Positions 10,401 through 19,363 of a stretch of 64,000 nt of DNA are shown piece by piece. The notes beneath the pieces were generated by a model that saw only the letters and a list, made by a program, of their open reading frames with translations, was not told where the DNA came from and did not search any database. The position numbers and the translations under genes are program-made. Within the stretch, counting starts at the first letter, position 1; every line of letters starts with the position of its first letter. The DNA is from Panopea generosa (lineage: Eukaryota > Mollusca > Bivalvia > Adapedonta > Hiatellidae), in contig CM055894.1 of assembly GCA_029582155.1 (NCBI GenBank), positions 37,741,632-37,805,631 of the forward strand. Direction: 5' to 3'.

Positions 10401-11513
10401 GGTACAGTAACACACTTTGTATTTGTATCTTATCTTGACATTTATTTGTTACTTTGACATTCATTTCGAAACCATGATATAAATTGCAGGTTTGAATACA
10501 GTGTGACACCACAGGATTTGGCGAGTAGGTCCCTGGAGATTACCGTGAAGAATGACACATCCATGTTCTCCTCCAGCCAGACCATGCTGGGCATCGTCGA
10601 GATTGAACTGTCCAAACTAGACACTTCTAAAGCTCTTACAGAATGGTAATTACTCTGCAACGTTCTTTCCTATAGAATTTACCAAAGATATAATGCCAGG
10701 ACCAATTTTCATCCATTAATTTCCTAATTCAATTTATAAAAGAGAATGTTAGAAACTGTCTTTAACACAAATATAATAAGATCTTAAATATATTTGTTTT
10801 ATTTATCTTTAACAAAACTGTGATAGAAAAAATTGGTTTCTATATTTGGTTTATATATTGTATAAATGTTTCCTTTAATACAACTTGGGCACTAATATTT
10901 TGATGCTCCCCAAAGGATGGGCATATAACTAATAGTTTGTGCGTGCTGCATCCATGCATGTGTGCATCCAAATTCATTACCGGAACATATACATTTACTA
11001 CAAATGTAATGAAGGAATCCAACGCAACTTGGAATAAGGATAGAGAGTAATGTGTAGAAGTGCAAAGGGAAAAAACCCATAATTCTAACTTTAACAATGA
11101 CACAGTGATCTCCCTTTGTTCTTTATTTTTTGTTATTTTTGCTTATCTGGAGCCTTTCTTTTGAAATATGAAAGGGAATATAATACGACTTGGAACATGG
11201 ATAAAGGACAGTATGTGGAAACACAGAGTGTAATAACCATAACTCTATCCTTAATAATGATTTCCTTTCTTTTATAGTTCATTATTTGTTATTTCTACTT
11301 AGTCGGAGCATGACTTTGGAAGTATAAGATAGAATCAAATGTGTCTTGAAACATGGACTTGTGACTTGAACCCCCAGTTTTTACAAGTCAATAATACCTG
11401 ACCATATAATTTGAAGTTCATTTAAAGCCGCACTAAATATCAATCATATTTTATCTTTCAGGTTTGATTTGAAGCCAGATGATGAAATGAAGAAGAAAGA
11501 ATCGGATGTGTGA
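4251..11513 (+). CDS. Esyt2: Extended synaptotagmin (C-terminal part, seven exons)
   Basis: Extended synaptotagmins are ER-anchored tethers that bridge the ER to the plasma membrane and transfer lipids through an SMP domain; their C2 domains bind phosphoinositides. Seven exons join in frame: 4251-4409, 5660-5809, 6763-7064, 7829-7939, 8236-8370, 10490-10645 and 11462-11513, ending in TGA. The first two encode most of C2B ([34 protein letters not shown]). The third and the start of the fourth encode a variable Ala/Pro/Ser/Thr-rich linker. The fourth to seventh encode C2C ([31 protein letters not shown], basic [23 protein letters not shown]). All junctions are GT-AG. The N-terminal transmembrane hairpin, SMP domain, C2A and start of C2B lie upstream of the window or of the satellite array. 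Domain order and the short charged tail fit E-Syt2/3; the exact paralogue is uncertain. Confidence 0.9.
4555..4775 (+). repeat. Truncated SINE with internal 15-bp minisatellite
   Basis: The left part (TTACTTGCGGAAGGATAATG, then TTCTACTCAG) matches the body of the SINE at 18707-18953. The CTCCACCAATA segment has been expanded into about eight copies of a 15-bp unit (ATCCACCAATACAAG) at about 4618-4742, two of them with small insertions (CCACCCCAATAC, CCACCCAAATAC). The period is a multiple of three, so all three frames on both strands are open, which explains the spurious short ORFs. Confidence 0.8.
5312..5553 (+). repeat. tRNA-derived SINE, family 1
   Basis: A tRNA-like head (GAGCGTGTCTGACTCTCAAT, then the B-box-like GTGAGTTTGAGTCCC) is followed by a body shared with the copies at 6221-6450 and, inverted, at 57942-58230 (TCAGTAACTTGCAGA, GTTAACCGATCGTCTGTTA). 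It lies in an Esyt intron. Confidence 0.75.
5660..5809 (+). CDS. Esyt2: Esyt exon: end of C2B
   Basis: This 150-bp, phase-0 exon follows TTTGATAG and ends at AGG|GTAATG. It encodes a valine then [20 protein letters not shown] and the closing strands of C2B ([19 protein letters not shown]). SLGELSYPL matches the family's SLGxLxxPLxxLL helix-loop segment. Confidence 0.88.
5828..5996. mobile_element. MITE of the TACAGTCAAACCTGT family (copy 1)
   Basis: It begins GTAGAGTCAAACCTGTC and ends ACACAGGTTTGACTGTAT, so the ends are inverted repeats. The interior (TTTTAAGACGGTTGTTGTTA) aligns with copies at 6477-6646, 9520-9694 and 13607-13794. It starts less than 20 bp after an Esyt splice donor. Confidence 0.8.
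6030..6198 (+). repeat. SINE fragment, family 3
   Basis: The B-box-like GAGGGTTTGAACCCTTCTC is followed by TTCCGGTTACTTGGATTC and CTTCCTCCACCAATAAAAC, colinear with the SINE at 18707-18953. The 5' end is truncated. Confidence 0.65.
6221..6450 (+). repeat. tRNA-derived SINE, family 1
   Basis: Head: TAGAGTTGGTAGCATGTCTG with B-box-like CATGAGTTTGAATCTGG. Body: TTAATTACTTGCAGAGGTGT and GTGGTTAGGTCACCTGATCA, colinear with 5312-5553 and with the inverted copy at 57942-58230. Confidence 0.75.
6477..6646. mobile_element. MITE of the TACAGTCAAACCTGT family (copy 2)
   Basis: It begins TACAGTCAAACCTGTCTTAA and ends ATGACTGTA; the right end is less well preserved than in the other copies. The interior CCTTTTAAGACAAGTTGTTG matches copy 4. 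Confidence 0.75.
6763..7064 (+). CDS. Esyt2: Esyt exon: C2B-C2C linker
   Basis: This 302-bp exon starts after CTGTAG in phase 0 and ends two bases into a codon at GCAAG|GTAAAC. It encodes an unstructured linker rich in Ala, Pro, Thr, Ser and acidic residues (for example [19 protein letters not shown]), as expected between C2B and C2C. Translating on past the donor reaches TAA immediately, which supports splicing here. It is the least conserved exon; its assignment rests on phase and position. Confidence 0.82.
7065..7828 (+). other. Esyt intron
   Basis: It contains one SINE (7249-7500); the rest is AT-rich with nothing recognised. Confidence 0.8.
7249..7500 (+). repeat. tRNA-derived SINE, family 2 (internally deleted head)
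   Basis: GGTTGCTCAGTTGGTAATTC runs straight into TAAGTTTGAATCCCCATCC, so part of the tRNA-like head is missing. The body (GATGAATGGTCATGAACTT, AATGTGGGGAAGT, ACTGTTGAAAAA) is colinear with the fuller copy at 12363-12615. Confidence 0.8.
7829..7939 (+). CDS. Esyt2: Esyt exon: start of C2C
   Basis: This 111-bp exon lies after ATCTGCAG and before the strong donor GTAAGT. The split codon AG|T gives Ser. It encodes a Ser-rich stretch and then the first C2C strands: [20 protein letters not shown] and VHKC. The family pattern is LGxIxLTxRxxxxRxKLIVVVHxC. Confidence 0.88.
8236..8370 (+). CDS. Esyt2: Esyt exon: C2C loop 1 and basic strand
   Basis: This 135-bp exon follows TTTGCAG and ends at GAATC|GTAAGA. 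The split codon GT|A gives Val. It encodes [18 protein letters not shown], the C2 loop-1 acidic pair and SDPYVxxYLLPD signature; then [11 protein letters not shown], the basic strand that binds acidic lipid head groups in E-Syt C2C domains; then NLNPVFDE. Confidence 0.9.
8420..9350. repeat. Degenerate ~145-165-bp tandem repeats, about six units
   Basis: The phrase GACATTGAGAGGAAGTGCAGTG and variants recur near 8545, 8690, 8857, 9014, 9160 and 9316, each followed by CATAACTCTACCTTGCC-like and CTTGTCCGGAGCATAACT-like phrases. The units are diverged and unequal in length. Phrases such as CTTGTCC, ATAACTCTA and a GCGTCCGTCTGTC start point to a relationship with the regular 156-bp array at 19423-20575. 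Confidence 0.75.
9520..9694. mobile_element. MITE of the TACAGTCAAACCTGT family (copy 3)
   Basis: It begins TACAGTCAAACCTGTGTGAG and ends TAGGTTCGACTGTA. The interior (TGTCTTAAAAGGTCACTTTT) is the reverse complement of the corresponding part of copies 1, 2 and 4, so it is inserted in the opposite orientation. Confidence 0.8.
9994..10276. mobile_element. Probable MITE
   Basis: The left end GGACTGTGTTTAGCATAC and the reverse complement of the right end, GGGCTGCATTCAGTTTGC, look like imperfect terminal inverted repeats about 280 bp apart. There is no coding potential and no second copy in the window, so this is tentative. Confidence 0.4.
10490..10645 (+). CDS. Esyt2: Esyt exon: C2C second half
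   Basis: This 156-bp exon follows AAATTGCAG and ends GAATG|GTAATT. It encodes [40 protein letters not shown] and [11 protein letters not shown], matching the family pattern FxFxVxxxELxxRxLxVxVKN...LLGxVxIxL. Loop 3 reads KNDTSMFSS and lacks the paired aspartates of a calcium-binding C2 domain, which suggests C2C is calcium-independent. Confidence 0.9.
10880..11350. repeat. Degenerate ~155-bp repeat units in the last Esyt intron
   Basis: ATGCTCCCCAAAGGATGGGC resembles the start of the 156-bp array region at about 19364 (ATGCTCCCTCAAAGG). It is followed by two or three loose units containing CAACTTGGAATAAGGATAGA / GACTTGGAACATGGATAAAG and CATAATTCTAAC / CATAACTCTATCC. The relationship is clear by eye but the units are strongly diverged. 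Confidence 0.55.
11462..11513 (+). CDS. Esyt2: Esyt last coding exon
   Basis: This 52-bp exon starts after CTTTCAG; the split codon TG|G gives Trp. It encodes W then [16 protein letters not shown] and TGA. The W-x-DL ending is the last C2 strand (WYDL in vertebrate E-Syts), followed by a short charged tail. Confidence 0.9.
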
Positions 11514-11680
11514 ATGAACAACAGAAGCAGTACATCAAACATATTTCATGGCTTAAGAAGGAAGAAAAATGATCTGCATTTCCAGTAACTGACCACCTTT
11601 TGATCCCAAATGAAAAATAATTACCAGTAAAAAATATAGTAATCATTTTGTATGTAAATAAAATTCGTTATTGAAGGTCT
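11514..11680 (+). other. Esyt 3' UTR with polyadenylation signal
   Basis: After the TGA the only strong signal is AATAAA at 11657-11662 (TGTAAATAAAATTCG). Cleavage would then fall near 11675-11690. The extent is inferred. Confidence 0.6.
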
Positions 11681-12362
11681 CCTTAATTATCTTAAAGTTG
11701 ACGAAATAACATAAAACCTACCTTTAATTTTCTTGTCGTGTTAACAGATACATAAATGTTTTTATTCTTTATGTTCAAACAACTGTATATTAACTATGCA
11801 ATAGAAAAACTTCACAACTTGATGTCTCAAAAAACAAATAGAAATAAATAGATAATTAAACCTAATATATATATATATATATATGATGTATATACATATA
11901 CTCTGTGTAGTCTATCATTAGAAATTGTCTCAATTTCAAAGGGATAACAAAAAGCTGTCGGAGACTATTTGTTGAAAAAAAAAAATGTCTCGAAATAAAA
12001 TAGAGAAAAGAAAATGAGATATGAGAATGCATCACTTGTTTGCATTGTAAACATAATATGAATTTTGTGGAATATGTCTTCAAACCAATGAAGAATATAG
12101 AGTGATTCTCATATCTTCTACAATTATTGTGTGATGTACTGTGCAATTAAAATACTCATTGTCCCAAACAAATATTCATGATTATTAAATTGATATATTT
12201 TCATGTGACAATTCTGTCCACTGAATATAATGTAAACTATAAAGCAACGAATGAAATGTATTTAATTTGATATGATGTATTTTCTCTTAGTGTATTTTAG
12301 AAGTCGAGCATATTCACCAAGTGGATCTAGGCATATTTTAACTGCACTTACTTGAATTGAAA
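11681..12362. other. AT-rich intergenic sequence
   Basis: It contains a short TA microsatellite (about 11866-11883) and no recognised gene. Confidence 0.6.
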
Positions 12363-12615
12363 GGCCTGGATAGCTCAGTCGGTAACCTGTCTGACTAAAG
12401 CCAGTGGGTGGCGAGCTTCAACTCCCTGTCTGTGTGATGATTGGTCATGAAGTTGTTTCATGGCCTTGAGTCTTCCACCTCTGAATATGTGGGGAAGTGG
12501 TAGCCATTTGACTTCCAGGTCTAGCACTATTAGTAAATGGTTAGGTGCACTGACTGCAGTTAAAAAATTGATACACTGTTGAAAAAAGGTGAAAAATTCC
12601 AAACAGATAAACAAA
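12363..12615 (+). repeat. tRNA-derived SINE, family 2 (most complete copy)
   Basis: The tRNA-like head GGATAGCTCAGTCGGTAACC (A box) and GGCGAGCTTCAACTCCC (degenerate B box) precede a body with GATTGGTCATGAAGTTG, AATATGTGGGGAAGTGG and ACACTGTTGAAAAA, then an A-rich tail. It shares its body with 7249-7500. Confidence 0.82.
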
Positions 12616-13606
12616 ACCAACTTGAGTTGAATACAAAATAATTTGTTGACATGGTTTGGGTGGTGAATTTACCTGCCAGACTTCTGAAGCGCTTGCGGTT
12701 GTTAAGATGGAGTTGTCGAATTTAAATTACTGTACCGGTGTTGCTTGTCTTTGGAATTGTTTTGTATTGTATTATTACAAGCAGCCATTTTATAAAATAC
12801 TCATTGTGCTTTAGCATGCAATGTTCTACTGTCAATGTTTCAATATTTAAGATGCTCCAGCCACATGGTACCAAAATTAATGGCATTCTAACATATTCAA
12901 AGGAGGTATTATGTGCACATTTTCAGAAACCGTAAGACATTCTGCAAGAAAACATAATCAACCTTCAGGTACATATCCGTGATCCGCATTTGTTAAGCAT
13001 TTCCATATATCTCTGAAAATCACATCAATGTCGTCTTTTTTTCGTGTTTTGGTATTGAAAGGCAAACATGTTCCTTGAAACAAAACTAGAACAATTTACA
13101 GTGATAATGATCTGAGGACAGACAGATCCATGTGATTTATGTCTTTGAAAAATAGTTCACTGCGCGATTTGTCACAGATGTGGACACAAATCCTGAATCA
13201 ACGTATTTTCTATATGACCGATTTTCACGAACGTAGAAACGAACAAGGATCATGGATGATATGGAATGGCGACTTTATGTGTCATTTTATAAATGTGTTT
13301 TTACATGAATTGCTTGTTTTTTGTATACATGTACTTGAGTATCTGGGATTATTTTTTTTCTTCCACAGCTTTTTTGAATTATGTAAGTTGCATTGTTTGT
13401 GATACTGTCTTATTTTTGGATGTTTTGCAATTATTCTCCTAGACTAGAGATTTTAAGAGAAAATATATTTTTGCATAAATTTGATGTCAGATTAAAATTG
13501 TGATATTATGTAAAGATTTATCTGAACTCTGGTAGCCTTTTTAACTTAAGCCTTTATGTCACTGAACTGCATACTTTTTGTATGTTTGTTTCTGTATGTA
13601 TTGAAC
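12616..13606. other. Intergenic sequence without recognised features
   Basis: Short open frames occur but show no family signature or splice-site support. Confidence 0.5.
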
Positions 13607-13794
13607 TACAGTCAAACCTGTCTTAAGCAGTCAGTCAAGGGAAGGAACAAAAGTGGCCTTTTAAGACAGGTTGTTGCTTAATACAAGTTAATTTGCCCTG
13701 AAAGCATATACATGTACATGGGAAATAACAAATGTGCCTGCCAAAGACAGGTGGCTGTTTAATAGAGGTGACTGCTTATACAGGTTTGACTGTA
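13607..13794. mobile_element. MITE of the TACAGTCAAACCTGT family (copy 4, best preserved)
   Basis: It begins TACAGTCAAACCTGTCTTAA and ends ACAGGTTTGACTGTA, a near-perfect 15-bp inverted repeat. The interior contains CCTTTTAAGACAGGTTGTTG. Confidence 0.85.
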
Positions 13795-14386
13795 CATGTA
13801 TGTAGAATTAGAATCTTTCTAGTTTTATAAAATGCTTAAAATTGTTAAAAAGTTTTATTTTCATAATTATAGTCGTGCAAATAATTTAATCATATAAATA
13901 TCGGGAAATATTGCATATTTTTTATAGATATTTAGGTTCACATGCTTGAATTATGTGCTGTAATCACAGTCACGTGAAGTTAATTTGTTGACAGTGTTTG
14001 GATTGTAAATACATGGTGTCGGATTCTTGGAACTCTTGTTACATATTGTTATTGATTGTATAATATAAAGTAGAATAAGTAGAGTGTCATGATTATATCC
14101 CTTTAATACGAATAACAGGCTTAATTTCTATTCTGTTTTATGTCTTGGTGTTAATTTTTTTTAAAAACATTGTACATGGATTTTAAAGGGACACTTGACA
14201 GTCAAGTTTAATAATTATGTGTTTTAACACCATCACAGGTATTTGGTAAACTAGTGTCTGCCATCTGGTTGAATTGAAGTGGTAGGGTTAAAGGGACATT
14301 TGGCATTGTTGATATTGTACATGTATTTTAGTCCCGCTCATGCATCTAATGAAAGTTTACATCTCTGAAAAGATAAATAACATCGG

Positions 14387-14548
14387 ATGAATTTCAGAGT
14401 CACATTATCAAACAATATTTAGTAAGCAATATTTACAGTTTTACAAAATCATTAGTAAAATCCCTTTACCGGTACATGCATATTGTAAAACTGTAAATAT
14501 CACTTTAATACAATAGTTTGATAATGTGGCCCTGATTCAAATTCTAAT
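14387..14548. repeat. Inverted-repeat (foldback) element
   Basis: The left arm AGTCACATTATCAAACAATA ... ATATTTACAGTTTTACAA is followed, after a loop around CCCTTTACCGGTACATGC, by TTGTAAAACTGTAAATATCA ... ATAGTTTGATAATGTGGCC, its imperfect reverse complement. The arms are about 55-60 bp. Confidence 0.75.
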
Positions 14549-14757
14549 TCAGCCTGCATCCATTTTTAATATCTGTATTTTCATATCCAATACTTTCAAG
14601 TCTTTAATAGATAAAATCAACTTTATTGAATAGCATTTATATATCAAAAGATTATATGTTACATAAAATTGTTTCTTTTATATGAATAATTGCAGAAATG
14701 TCAGAGGAATTGGTTAAAATCCAAATTGTTTAGAAGTAAAAGTTCAGATATTACGTC

Positions 14758-15215
14758 AAGGACTTAGATAGAAGGATAGGAAACTTGCATATCTATACTA
14801 ATTATTGATAAAATAGCATGCAAAAATTAATATTTGGCAAATTAATCATTCAAATTTGACAGGCAACATAAAATGTAAGATAATGAAACCCAAGATGTTT
14901 TATAATGTTTAAGCAAAATGGTCTTGAATTTAAAATATTGAAGTTTGAAGTAAACTTTCAAGTACTTTTCTCGATTTCTTTGTTACAGTATGAAAATTTT
15001 GTAATCATAAATACTTCAACAATTGTAAACACAATTTGCTGGGAATGGTCTCGTTTTGTGGAGAATATCATGGTGCAAAGAAAATATTTTAATTAGTACT
15101 TCTGAGTTGAATGGAAGTAAGGATATTTGAAAACAAAATTTCATGAGATTTTTAGTGAGTACACGAGCATCCTAACATCTCAATCAGTTGCTTTTCCTTC
15201 TCTATATAAGTCCTT
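14758..15215. mobile_element. MITE-like element A2, about 458 bp
   Basis: This is a diverged copy of 3167-3618 along its whole length, starting AAGGACTTAGATAGAAGGAT and ending CTCTATATAAGTCCTT. The two copies mark the element ends independently. Confidence 0.8.
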
Positions 15216-16434
15216 AATTAGGTTAACGTTTTGTCATTTGTTTGAATTTACAGGGAGTTTCTATAAAGACGATTTAATTAAAGTGTCGGTTTATTGTTAA
15301 AAACAAGCTTTTGTTTATTATGTTCAACTTTGTGTATGTGATCCCCCATGCAATATAATGTGACACCGTTAAATATAAAGGCCATATCTTGCTTAATATA
15401 GACATAAACTGTGGTTTGTATATCTGTAGATGTGGGAGGGGTATTTGTCTTATTACTGCACATTCATTTGATCGATGTTTTCTAGTTTAAGTAATGTTAA
15501 ACATCCTGTCGCAGGTGTTAACTCTTGTTTTGTAAGCTTTACTTTCAATGTTGTGGGCAATTAAATTTTACTGGACATCTGTAAAATGTCTTGGAATATT
15601 GAGAGAGAGAAAACAGCCATGTAGCACTCATTTCATGGTTGGAATAGTTCTATATAAGATGGACTAATTAGTCTGTGGTAATGAGAAAATGACTGAAAGG
15701 TTATTACTAGTAATAAGCATCATATCATTATGACACATTAGATATACTAATGAATGTAATAAAAAAATTGGATATGGAGTTAATTTGAATAAATTTTGTT
15801 TCTTTTTAATTGTTGTTAATTTAGTATTGAGCATTTTCTGAGGGTTTTCTAGTTTTTATAAGGGTGAAATCACCAGCAGCGGTTGGCATTATTAGTTATT
15901 TTTTATCGAGACATTATGACTTCTTCATTTACTTTGTAATATAATTGTTGTTTGGTTTATTTTTGTTTTCTTTGAAATGATTTTAGTTATTTTTGTATTG
16001 TTTGTTTATTACTCGTTATATTGTTTCATAAGAAATTATTTTATTTTAAGATGCTGGCAAATTTTTATTTGAATTTTTACATAAATTTTTGTTAAATTTT
16101 GTTTTTATGCCACTTTCAATCAAAGAATCGTGTGTGCGTGTGTCTACAAAACTGGTTTCAGATCGATAATTTCTGCAACGGTCTTATTTTATTTTATTAA
16201 TATATGGTGTCATGCTGTATAATTATAAAATACACGTCAAATTCTATATTTGTCAACATCGGTCAGACTTTTTAGTAGTTATGATCCCTTTTCAACAATG
16301 TTTTTACTAATATATAACAGTAACATACATGTCCATTTAATCACTTTTCCATATTAAATCTCACTCCATTTATCTATGTGGAGACTCCAGTCCTATGTTT
16401 ATACATGTACTTGTCGGAGTTAGATTTATAATCT

Positions 16435-16663
16435 GAATGCAACATCTAACATGCCCCTTTCATATTTCCAATATCTTCATCAAAGTATGAAGTAGGGCTA
16501 TTATAGTTTGCACATGACATCTACAGATAATTATGTAGTATTACGTAGCAAGAATGTTCTTTCTTATTCCAGTCCAAATGCAGAAAAATTGCTTCGATAC
16601 TTTTTGAGAACATACATAAAATATCAGGTACATAAAGTGCCAGATGGCAGGTTAGCTGCATTG
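16435..16663. mobile_element. Degenerate relative of the 250-bp MITE (copy A)
   Basis: It aligns with the element at 58266-58515 (TCTTCATCAAAGTATGAAG, TTCTTTCTTATTCCAGTCCA, GCCAGATGGCAGGTTAGCTG), but its terminal inverted repeats have decayed to GAATGCAACATCTAACATGC and GGCAGGTTAGCTGCATTG. Confidence 0.7.
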
Positions 16664-17050
16664 TAGTATATTTGATTAATTGTGGCACTATTAAGAACTT
16701 TTTTGTGCCCATTTATTTTCTCTCCCAAATGATAATAAATTCATGATCAGTGACTAAAACTTGAGTGGTGATAATGTGTAGTGGTTTCATACATACATGT
16801 TATCCATATGTTTGTTCCGTGTCACAGTCTGGAAGGTTATGCGACTTATAATTGAGTGCTGTGAAATTATGTAATAGACATTATGCATTGCTTTGGACAT
16901 TGTCATAAGTTCAAATAACTCCCAGATTTATTGGGGGTCTTCATAGTTTAATGTTCTGTGCAGTACTAAAACCTACACTTACTGACAATGGAATGTTCCT
17001 TATACATGGATGGAGAAGTATCTCTAACGTTAACAAGCAATGATAGAGCA

Positions 17051-17814
17051 CTGGGTCCATATTCATAAAGAATCTTAAAGGCAGTGTAGCAGGGTAAAAT
17101 GCTATAAATGTCTTAAGAAAAATTGAATAAAAAGAAATTATCAACATGATAAAAAGCATCTCATTGTCTTAAATATAATCCATACAGTTTAGTATGTCAA
17201 ATCCACTAAAACATGACAAAATCGATATCTAAATTGGAATTGTAAACTTAAAAATAGACAGCACTTAAATACTGTTTGATGACCTTTGAATCATCATTTT
17301 GACTGTTTCTAAGATAAACAATAATAACTGCATGTATACCTGTACCACAGATCAAATTGAAATCAAAATGAATTCACAAGCCTCATTAAATACATAACAA
17401 GATATGTTGCAATTTTAAGCATGTAACCCAAGTTGGGAAATCACATTTCAAGACATCATTCTGGCATGTTTGAATAAGTATCATTTTGACCAAACGGGGT
17501 CTTATATAGGAATGCTTCATTCGAAAAAATGTTTAAGCTAATTTAAAAATACTGAAAATTCCTGATTATGTCAGTTTTGTCCAAAAATTCCACATAACTC
17601 AAGAGTTTAACTTTTTCTTATACTTTTCTGTCACATTTTAGAACTATTTTGATATGGATTTATTAAGCTTAGATTTCCATTGAATAGTAATATGATATCT
17701 AAATCAACTGATACTTTTAATAGAAAGTGTAACGACAGCACCATAGAAATTGATATGAAAACAAGATAAGGTAATCTTTGATTTAAGTTAATATTCATTA
17801 TGAATATGGGCCCT
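17051..17814. mobile_element. Non-autonomous DNA transposon, 764 bp (copy A)
   Basis: The left end CTGGGTCCATATTCATAAAG and the reverse complement of the right end, AGGGCCCATATTCATAATGA, form an imperfect ~30-bp terminal inverted repeat. The GGGCCCATATTCATAA terminus is a form I associate with widespread marine-invertebrate MITEs (recollection, not checked). There is no coding capacity. Confidence 0.75.
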
Positions 17815-18706
17815 GCAGAAACAGTCTTGTACATCATCAGATACAGGTGTCAGTTCTGTTACTCTTCATTTCTTCATTCACAAATGGAGAATATTGGAAT
17901 GTGTTACACGTAAGTATTTGACAATGCGTCTAATACTACACTGGTGTTTTCAATAGACCACTGCATATTTTCCGACCTGAGCATGTAGATACAATCTTAG
18001 TTATCTTCATTGACAAATTAAAACAGTAAATAACTTTTTTTATTTGATTATCTATTATATATATGATATTTGTTCATAACTTGTTCATTATCAATTTTCC
18101 TTTACATTTTCCAGATGCATCGACTGTCTTATCTTTCTGACAACATCATTACATTTGCAGAATTCACTATCAATATTATTTTTTTTCTCTCTTAAAAAGA
18201 TAGTATTTTTCTATTAGTTGAAATGGGTTTTTAAAGTTAGATTTTGTTAAAAAGACATTTTGGAGATTACTGATAGAAAATCGTCGCAGGTGGTCTTCTC
18301 AGTTTGACCTACTTTTCTTTCTTTTTTGTACTTCTTTCCCTTCCTTTGTTTTATTACTTTTTTTTATTTGGACGTTATTATTTCTCCAGTCATTACTTCT
18401 ACCTCTTGAAAATAGAACATTATATGAAAATATACAGTATGTGCAAATGAATAAAGATCGAAAGTGAATTTCTCGCTCAGCATTTCTTGATGCTCTAGTT
18501 TTTATTTGTTCTCTGACAAAAGTATGTTATCATACCAGCGAATTAATTGCTGTTAATATGTTTCTGATGATATTAAGGGTTTGATTAATTCTGGATTGTT
18601 TGTTACCCCCCAATATGTTATATTTTACAGATATTTAGTCAAATAAAATATTAAATATACTCATCATCTATATGTGTGTTTCTTGTTTGTTTTATATTCC
18701 TAAAAT
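17815..18706. other. AT-rich sequence without recognised features
   Basis: No exon-like, RNA-like or repeated content was seen apart from its partner in the duplicated segment. Confidence 0.5.
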
Positions 18707-18953
18707 GGGTCCTCCATGGCCGAGGTGTCTATTACTAGGGCATCGTTTTAAGACCACTTGCTTTTCACCGCTAAAGTCATAGGTTCGAGTCCTGCTCGCT
18801 CCAAAAACTTTATGCGAGAAAGTTTATCACTTACTTGCGTAAGGACAGTGGCTCTACTCAGTCCGATTCAGTCTGACGTCTTCATTCACCAGTAAAACTG
18901 GATATGATATCTATAATCTGAAATGTGTTGACAATGGCTTTAAACCCATTCCT
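18707..18953 (+). repeat. SINE, family 3 (copy A)
   Basis: Head GTCCTCCATGGCCGAGGTGT with B box ATAGGTTCGAGTCCTGCTC; body TTACTTGCGTAAGGACAGTG, CTTCATTCACCAGTAAAACT and GAAATGTGTTGACAATGGCT. It shares this body with 4555-4775, 6030-6198 and 21021-21400, and partly with 32755-32960. Confidence 0.8.
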
Positions 18954-19363
18954 TCCATGCCTTAAGTAATGTTGAAGGTCATGATTAACAACAGAAGGAG
19001 ATGAAAAAAAAATCAGCGAATTGTTAAAGAGTCGTCACTGTCGATAATCAATATCTTATTATTCACTATTAAACTCCCTAAACAAGAAAGCCTTACGTTT
19101 GTTATAAAAGTATGCAAAAGAATATAGAGATAAAAAAGGTTCTCACAAAACATGTTTCTGTACACAGTTACGCACATTTTTATAGAAGGTAACGTTATTC
19201 TTGCGATAAAAAAGTACTATGTGGTTGGAAATATTTTCAAGTTGATTCATTGGAACTGTGATGTACTACAGTTACTGTAGACAATCTAGAGCTGACAGAG
19301 CCCATCCTGTAGTAAGACATCACTGGTGTTAAAACAAGACTTCGTGAATTTATTGGATTTTTA

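Larger units (their letters stand above)
8371..10489 (+). other. Esyt intron, repeat-rich
   Basis: This 2.1-kb intron begins with a run of C (about 8393-8411), then degenerate ~155-bp tandem repeats (8420-9350), a MITE (9520-9694) and a probable MITE (9994-10276). Confidence 0.8.
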
